Source of the DNA: Boletus sp. NGJ
Taxonomy: Eukaryota; Basidiomycota; Agaricomycetes; Boletales; Boletaceae
Reading direction: 5' to 3'
Assembly: GCA_019096195.1 (NCBI GenBank)
Contig: JAGTXK010000050.1
Span: 124,001 to 188,000, forward strand
Length of the DNA: 64,000 nucleotides
Shown here: positions 55,432-64,000 of the stretch, piece after piece
Position numbering within the stretch: the first letter of the stretch is position 1
Layout of the letters: each line of letters begins with the position of its first letter
Position numbers and translations under genes: made by a program
The notes under the pieces: generated by a model
Database searches by the model: none
Seen by the model: only the letters and a program-made list of their open reading frames with translations
Told to the model about the DNA's origin: nothing

Positions 55432-58400
55432 TCAATTCTTCTGTTCACTCTTCAGTTCAGCGTAGGGATTAACACTGTACACTTTGATGACAGGAGGACT
55501 CTTCGTTAGGTCGGCCGTCACAATCACCTAGCAGACTACATCAATAACATCTTCAAGGGAAGACATGCTGACGTACCGGAACTGTCATCAACTCCTTGAT
55601 ATCCTGGATCTTGTGGCCAGATGAAGTCGTCCTCAAACCTTCGAACACGGGTTCGACCTTGGCAGCAGAAAGTTGGCGTTGCTTGGATGTATATATCTCT
55701 TTGATCATCTCGCTGTCCCTACCAAGCACAATCTCGTCTTCCTCAGCGTCATCTTCATCGAAAAGAGCGTTCTCGTCGTGCAAGGAGCGTGATGCCACTT
55801 CCATCTTCGCAGCGTGTGCCTCAGCATTCTGCTTGACCTTCTTCAAGTGTTCGTCATCGCTGTTTTCTGCAAGCCAAGTGATGACGTCCTTGCTGGACCA
55901 ATAGATCTGAAGGGTATGCGTGTGTTCATCATATACGTGGTTCTAAAGGGATGATGAGTGGCCTGAAAGATCACTGAACCACCAGACTCACGTCAATTGG
56001 CATCTGATCCACGTGGACTCTCTTTTCAATACCAAATTCGGGAACCAGTACGTCGAAGGCAGCATCAAGCACATTGACGACCTTGGCCTGTCGGACAACT
56101 GGTCCGTAACGGTGGGTCAAGTCCGAGATGAAGACACAAAGGAAGAGGTGGGTGGACTGCTCTTGTGCCAACTTGGCAGAATCTCGCTTACTAGAAGACA
56201 TTCAGCAAGCAGTTCAACATAAACGACGCAGGTGCGTACATGTTGCATTGCTGAGCGATCTTCGCAACAGCATCTCTATCCATGGTAAACTTTGGGTCGC
56301 CTATGGATACGGAATGAGTTTCTATCACAACAATGGAGTCTTTTTACTCACCCCCACCTTGGAGAACAGATTCGAGTTGGCGGTGCACCAGGATGTCAGC
56401 GTAACGTCGGATAGGGGAGGTGAAGTGCGTATAGAGAGGGACGCTGAGGGCATAATGACCATACTTGGCGATATCCAACATTCCGGCACAGAAATACTTG
56501 GCACGTTGGGTGGCTTTGAAAGACAATAGTTCGAGCACAATCCGAGCAGTGGGATTGGCGATTGCCTCAAAGGATTTCATTACAGCCCCTGGGGTTGACG
56601 TATCTACATCGATACCCAGACGTTTGGCCCGTTCGGAGAACACGTTCTACGAAGCAATGTCAACACCAAGAAGAACTTAGCGAACGCAAGGGAAGTACCA
56701 GACGCCTTTCAATAGGAGAGTCGTGCCTACGGAGGAGTGCTTGTTCGGGGAGGTGAACGGCGATGCGCTGGGCAATGGCAATGTTGGTCAAGAGCATGAA
56801 CTGGGATCCTAGCTTAAGTCTCAGTGATACTGTAGTTCGGATAATGCATACCTCTTCGACCAGCTCGTTGGCATCATTGCGATCGCCTTGTGCGCAATCC
56901 GTGGGAAGGCCGGTCCCGTCCAACGTGAATGATAGGCGTGAGGAAGAGAGACTCAATGCACCGTCTTGATGACGTTTGACACGAAGTTGGTTCGCGATAT
57001 CATGCAGTGCTCTCACATCATCCTCGATCGCAGATACACTATGTTCCGGTAACACATAGAGCTCAGTCAATGCCTGTCCATTAATTGCTTTCTTTGCGTC
57101 AGCGTAGGACAGTTTCGCTGCAGATCTTTCGAGCAGTCTTAGCATGGTAGCATAAACAGACTTGGTACGACTCACCTGATAATCGTCTTTCCAAACCACT
57201 TATTGACTACCTTCCCTTCTGATGTCATTGTAAAGATAGCGGAGAAAGTGAGACGTTCGGCGCCAGGAACAAGGCTGCAAACTTCCTCGCTCAGCGTAGG
57301 GGGTAACATAGGCACTACTCTTTGAACGAGGTACACGCTTGTAGCTCGCTTGCGAGCATCGCGATCAAGTGCAGTATTGGGTTTCACGAAGAAGGATACG
57401 TCTGAAATGTGGACGCCGACATCGTAAGTACCATCATCATTCGCCTTGATGGATAAGGCATCATCCAAGTCTTTAGCCGAATCCGGGTCTATGGTGAAAA
57501 TTCGTTCCTCACGCAAGTCCTTGCGGATTTCATACTCCCTCTCAGGAACACTGGTGTACCATGTGAACGGAAAATCTAGGATAAGGAATGGACAACGTAC
57601 GTCCAAGGAGTGGGAGGGAGGCACTTGAGCACACTCTCGGAAAACTCTTCGGTAGGGAAGTTGCAGTCTTTCAACAAAGCACTGGTCTCAACTTCAATGT
57701 CCCCAATAGGACCAAGCTCCTCAGCCAGAGTACCAAAAGGATGGAGAGAAGAGATAGGCTACGTCCCTGAAAGGTCAGCAAAATAATTAGTTGAGATCTC
57801 GAGGACGCACGTGACGCTTGATGCAAGCAACAAACAACCTATCAGCATAGACCTCAGGATTCTGAACGAAATCCGCGGGTGCTTGTTCAGTGGGGATGGC
57901 AATCAGAGGTACGCGCTTGTCAGTCGGCTTAAACCAGACGATCTTGGGACGTTCGATCGGTCCACGTCGTGGTTCATCACCACGGTCACCCTCCCGCTCT
58001 CGGCGTTCCGCCTCCTGCTTCTCTTTGGTGGCCGCAGAAGAAGGACGTAGAAGGCCAAGTGTACCAGAAAAGAGTTGTCCAGGCATGCGTTCAACGACTG
58101 CCACGACATGTCCAGCAAACTGCGGCTTGACGTCGTCCGTGACCCTGTGGACAAATGTTAGTGTGATGTAAGATTGGATTATTTTGAACTCATCGTACTC
58201 TTCATCCTCGAACAACATCAATCCCTGTCCTTCAACCTCAACGTCATCCTTCTTCTTGTCATCCTTGCGACCTGCACTGGTCTTCAGGTCGTAAGCAGAG
58301 TTCTCTTCCTTCTTACGCTTCTTCTCTTCCTTCTCCTTCTTAGTCCCCCACACTTCATCAACATCAAGGAGCTCGACAGCAACGATATCACCTTCCAAGG

Positions 58401-60417
58401 CACGATTACGATCTTTAGAACCGCAAATGTAGATATCGGCATCCAAGACCTCGGTAGCAACATACGCATCCGACCTGTTCCGTTTATTGACGCGGAGGAT
58501 GCCTACAACTAGCTTTCCTGCGGCCAAGAGAGGCGGAAGGGAGGCTTGAGGAAGATAAGGAGCGAAAAGAGACTTGCGTTGTGGCTGACTGGACTGTTGC
58601 TGCAATTGGGACTGAAACTGTTGTTGCTGTTGCAGTAGGCTCACACCCCCCATACCCAAGCCCATCATGTTAGCAGCCATCATGTTCGGCAACATGTTCG
58701 GGAAAGAGAATGAAGGCATCTTGTGGTGGTGACCACCGGCGGCGGCACGAAACTGTTGCAAGCTTTGTAGTTGAGCTTGCGCTTGCGCCAGATCAGCAGC
58801 GAATGCGTTGTTGTTGTTATTACTTTGAATCACGCCACCATCTGCGTCAGAGAGGTCAGCGACGTGTGATTCAACAGAAGTTTGATACACACTAATTCTC
58901 CAACTAGAGTCGACTCGGGATGCCGCGCGCGAGTGACTCCCGAAGGGTGGAGTGAAACCATCCTCGAAGCTGTCCTGACCACTGTATGGGAAGCTCACAG
59001 AACCAACATTGCCCTGAGAAGTGCTAGCTTTGTTGACGACATTAACACTATGTCTCCTTCCGTGGCCACGAGGTAAACCAGCCGGCTGTGAGTCAGGACT
59101 GATGCCTAGATTGGCCATAGAGCTAAACTGGCCCATCGGAGGGGTAAAACCGACGTTGTTCCCCGCAATGCTAACGGGAAGGGTACTCTGGACGCGTCTA
59201 TGCCTATTGGGTGCAAGGCCAGGAGTTTGAAGAGAAAGAACCTGGTTAGAGGCTAATTGTTGTTGGTAAAGCGCTTGTTGTTGTTGTTGAAGGGCCTCTA
59301 TCTGGGTTTGAATAGCAATCTGGAACGTGTGAGTCTAGACAAGGATGGCGGAACGTACTACGCATACCTGCTCAGCCATAATACCGGTGATGTCGTTCTC
59401 TGCCCTCCTGTGGTTCTGGTCGTGGACAACACTCTCGGAAGGTGCATTCTGCTGCTGCGGGAATTGGAAACCAACACTTTCTTCGTTCAGTGGACCCATG
59501 GGCACATTAGAACTCGCGCGTCGGCGAGCACCAAACATGAAGTTCGGGGCCAGCTGGGGACGCCCGGTAGGACCAAGAACATCCTGCTCTTGCTGGGCGG
59601 CCAAGGCGGCAAAACGGGGAGCCATGAAGCTTTGAGACTGAGACCGGGCTTGATGGCCAGAATTAGGGTAGAAAGTTTCAGAAATTTCACCGTCTTCAAA
59701 GGACGCGCCCGTCCCATCCTCCACATCTTCGATCATGGCGCCAAGGTGAGGTGAAAATGAATTGAAATTTCCGGAAAGAGCGGATGCACCAAGCGATGCA
59801 GCTTTGCGGTGCCGGGCAGCATCTGACAGGGTGGAAGCAGGGAAGGCTGAAGCACCGGGGTGAAAAATAGGTGCGTTTGCAGGAAGGTTAGAGCCCGGTA
59901 CTTGTGGAGCGTGCATGGAAGCAGCGAGTGAGTTATTGGGAAGAGACACTTGGCTCGGAGTAGTCTTGAGATCAGCGATGACACGCTGAAGTGAAGACAA
60001 CGCATCACTGGACTCCGAGGCAGAGGCAGGTGCAGGAGAAGAGGATTGACTCATCGAAGGCCGATCCTTGGCAGCACTGCTCCGATTCGCCTGCGAAGAC
60101 GAGGGCTGCCGATTACGGTGATTTCCGTTACGCTGACCAGTACCGCTCTGGCTCTTGTTGCGAGGCAGGTCGGACTTTTTGGTGTCCATGGGCTTCTTGC
60201 CAGTTTCAGAACCGGATTCTGTACCACCCGCAGCAGGGGTGGCGGATTTCTTGTTCCCGGTCCTAGAGGAAGGTCTTGGGGCGCCTGGGAGATTTCCCGC
60301 AGCGGAGGAGGGCCTGACGTTCGAAGGCGTCCTCTTGGATCCGCGGGAGACGCTGGGAGCCGAGGTCGACTTTTTGGCGTCGTCCTTGGGTTGGTTGAGT
60401 GTGAAATCGTCTGTCAT
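55432..60417 (-). CDS. SSD1: Ssd1/Dis3L2-type RNase II family protein
   Basis: Ssd1 binds mRNAs of cell-wall genes and is regulated by the NDR kinase Cbk1. The start reads [20 protein letters not shown]. The first 500 residues are disordered and rich in Ser, Asn and Gln, with a Gln run near 58620. Cold-shock domains follow ([56 protein letters not shown]). The RNB domain has [53 protein letters not shown], and [20 protein letters not shown]. The S1-like end reads [19 protein letters not shown]. About ten introns are present. The Asp cluster of the RNB site is kept, so unlike yeast Ssd1 it may still be a nuclease. Confidence 0.92.
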
Positions 60418-60805
60418 TTCGTTCGTAGCGTTACAGGAACTTGGCGTTATATGAATGTTTTTAGGTTATCTGAGCATCCGAGGAGGGCGAGGTGAGCGAT
60501 GGGAGAGAAAGTTGGTAGAAGAAGAGACGTACCTGGTAGTAAGAAAGTGGTTGTATGCTGGAAGGCTTGCCCTGTAGGGCCTGTGAGGGGATTATGGAGG
60601 TGAATGCCGCGTGTAGGCGTGGATGGGATTTTACTAGTTGTCGTCGCAGAGAGCGTCGCGGCTCCAACTTGCTTCTCATTTTCCCTAGTCGATATTTCCC
60701 ACGCTCAACCTTGACACTGGTACGCGCAGCTGCCAGAAGACCTTATTATAAATAATTGACACACGGCCATTGGTCCATTCTACATATTCTATGTCTACGA
60801 AACCT

Positions 60806-62592
<1,787 letters not shown>

Positions 62593-62677
62593 TTGCAAGA
62601 CCGAGAAGAAGAGAGAAAAAAATGTGGCGACCAAAAAAAGCGCTAGTTCGGGGCACACGGGTGTGGACGGAGCGACC

Positions 62678-62683
62678 CACGTG
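62678..62683. promoter_or_regulatory. CACGTG box upstream of IDH2
   Basis: It reads CCACGTGG and lies 86 bases before the minus-strand ATG at 62592. Confidence 0.35.
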
Positions 62684-62848
62684 GAAGATACTTTCGAGAC
62701 CTCTGTTCCTATTCTGGGAAGCCATCACATGTCAAGTACTGAGTTCTCCAAGCTAGATCTAGAGTAGTGTCTTGAATGTATAATACACGAAATGAACACT
62801 AGTGGTGATATCCACCCAGCCGATGCGTAAGGTATGTATTCGGAAACG

Positions 62849-63711
62849 TTAGCCGCTCAATAATCCATCCAGTTGTTGCCGATACTGCTCCATCGTCTTC
62901 TCCATCTCCTCCTCCTCCAACCGATCTTGTGTAGACTCGGGGTTCTTCGAGTCAACAGACAACCACATCAGGGAGTATATCGCTGCACTTACCGGTGGTT
63001 CCACCCCCACAGTGCCCGCTTGCCCGAGCTTGCCGTTGGTAAGCTCGAAAAGCACTTTGTCTACTTCTGCGTCCGCTTCTTCCTCTATCTCTTCCTCTTC
63101 CCCCATCTCCAGCGTGTCTCCAAGCATCTCCTCTATTATCCCAGCCTGAGCAGTCGAGTGAATATCTGTGCTTTTGATGCAAAAAGTACCACACCTTTGT
63201 CATCTCCATACTCATCTCTCGCATGACCTGACTAATTTGCGGAAGTTTGACGAGCGAATTTGAGTGCTTCATGATCTCGGTGGATTTCTGCAGCGAACCG
63301 GTAACTTTTAACATTGCTAAGAAGAGTTTCAATGTTGGGTATTCGAATCCTCGCACACGCCGCTCACCGAGTTGCTGCGTCAACTGTGTCCCGATGGAAC
63401 CTAAGCGCGCCTTGCTAACCGATAATCGGTCCTTCTGTTTGTGGCATCTTACAACTTCCCTGGCGAGTATTCGCGCAGACTTGACATCACCCTTGGCTGC
63501 GAGCTGCTTTACCGTCAATTGTGCCTTGGAGGTAGCTACGTCGAGCTGTAACGTGGATCCTGAGCGGCCTGCCCGATGTGTGGGAATCCGCGATGCTGAC
63601 CTGTCTCATCTCTCTATCCAGCTGTCGGCTCTCCGCACGCAGTTTACCCTGCCATAGTCGTACCTTTTCTTCTGGCGTTGGCCCGTACAGGAACCGGTTG
63701 ATTGACTGCAT
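62849..63711 (-). CDS. VPS24: ESCRT-III subunit Vps24/CHMP3
   Basis: Vps24 caps Snf7 filaments in multivesicular body formation. It starts MQSINRFLYGPTPEEKVRLW, as in other fungi. Helix 1-2 of the Snf7 fold shows LRAESRQLDREMRQ, then after an intron TSKAQLTVKQLAAKGDVKSA, ILAREVVRCHKQKDRL, LGSIGTQLTQQLGERRVRG, and MREMSMEMTKAGIIEEMLGD. The acidic second half (EMGEEEEIEEEADAEVDKVL) and the end STQDRLEEEEMEKTMEQYRQ with QLDGLLSG are typical; the end is the MIM region that binds Vps4. About four introns are present. Length of about 225 residues is normal. Confidence 0.92.
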
Positions 63712-64000
63712 GGACCTAGTGGGAGTGGAGGGCACTGGATAAATTGGTCCTAAAAGGGATATGAGGTCGGGCTATATTCCTTATTCGTCGACCTTTGGCC
63801 ACAGCGCCCGAGTCGTTGGTATAAGCACCATGATTGCCTAGCACATCTTAAAAGCTCATTGCGCTCCAAGAGTGACTGAGATGGGACCCACGCGTTCAAT
63901 GCTGCCAACGACAAACACGATGAGAACTCAGGAGATACGTGCGACTCGACTACCCCGGCTGCGAATCGGGCAAGTCACGCTTTTCCTCACTTGCACTTTG
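63712..64000. other. upstream region of VPS24 to the window end
   Basis: This 289-base stretch holds the VPS24 promoter. No open frame or repeat is recognisable. Confidence 0.4.

Noticed and set aside
57811-58512. plus-strand open frames opposite SSD1
   Set aside because: They mirror the charged and Gln-rich codons of SSD1 and have no family resemblance of their own.
63340-63360. TTCGAATCC, similar to a tRNA B box
   Set aside because: It lies inside the VPS24 coding exon and no A box or cloverleaf stem surrounds it.

Overview
The window looks like nuclear DNA of a basidiomycete fungus, probably an Agaricomycete. Genes are dense and lie on both strands. Most are cut by several introns of about 50-60 nt, intergenic gaps are mostly 70-500 nt, and the protein families (DUF6699, Opy2-type anchor, FHA-forkhead, UBA/E2 fusion) fit that group. 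I could not assign a species. I saw no rRNA, tRNA, CRISPR array, LTR element or capsid-bearing element. CDS coordinates run from start codon to stop codon and include introns; splice sites were placed by eye from GT/GC-AG signals and family conservation.

Layout. 0-5.8 kb: a low-complexity hypothetical gene, an MFS sugar-type transporter, a short-chain dehydrogenase and an Mpo1-type ER membrane dioxygenase. 6-16.3 kb: the v-SNARE SEC22, an unassigned stretch, a DUF6699 protein with SPYGRP tandem repeats, the nuclear exonuclease RAT1/XRN2 and, divergent from it, eIF2B-delta (GCD2). 16.5-23.5 kb: an FHA-forkhead factor (Fhl1-like), a quiet zone with a decayed medium-chain reductase, and an AT-rich island carrying one spliced orphan gene with a good TATA box. 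23.5-33 kb: inositol hexakisphosphate kinase KCS1 (many apparent frameshifts), the divergent mitochondrial pair QCR9/uS11m, riboflavin kinase FMN1, TAF8 and a SNAPC4-like Myb protein. 33-46.5 kb: TMEM208/SND2, an Sfr1-like recombination factor, CAF16-like ABC ATPase, an Opy2-like anchor, a UBA/zinc/E2 fusion, a peroxisomal-type carrier and TRAPPC2L/Tca17. 46.6-64 kb: RTP1/TANGO6 divergent from eRF3 (SUP35), a Rpr2/Snm1-type RNase P subunit, a BTB protein, the RNase II-family protein SSD1, NAD-isocitrate dehydrogenase subunit IDH2 and ESCRT-III VPS24.

The set is mostly housekeeping: membrane traffic (SEC22, Tca17, VPS24, SND2), RNA turnover and translation (RAT1, GCD2, SUP35, SSD1, Rpr2-type), transcription (TAF8, SNAPC4-like, Fhl1-like, RTP1) and mitochondrial function (QCR9, uS11m, IDH2). 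There is no metabolic or defence cluster, and I found no clearly new biological system. The observations most worth checking are: (1) repeated single-base coding frameshifts, dense in KCS1 and also in SND2, the carrier and the BTB gene; (2) five introns that seem to need a GC donor; (3) coding first exons of 3 and 6 nt; (4) a PAM2-like motif at the start of eRF3, with no Q/N-rich prion domain; (5) an SSD1 that keeps the aspartate cluster of a catalytic RNB domain; (6) the UBA/half-IBR/E2 protein; (7) the AT-rich island gene; (8) CACGTG boxes at similar distances before five start codons.
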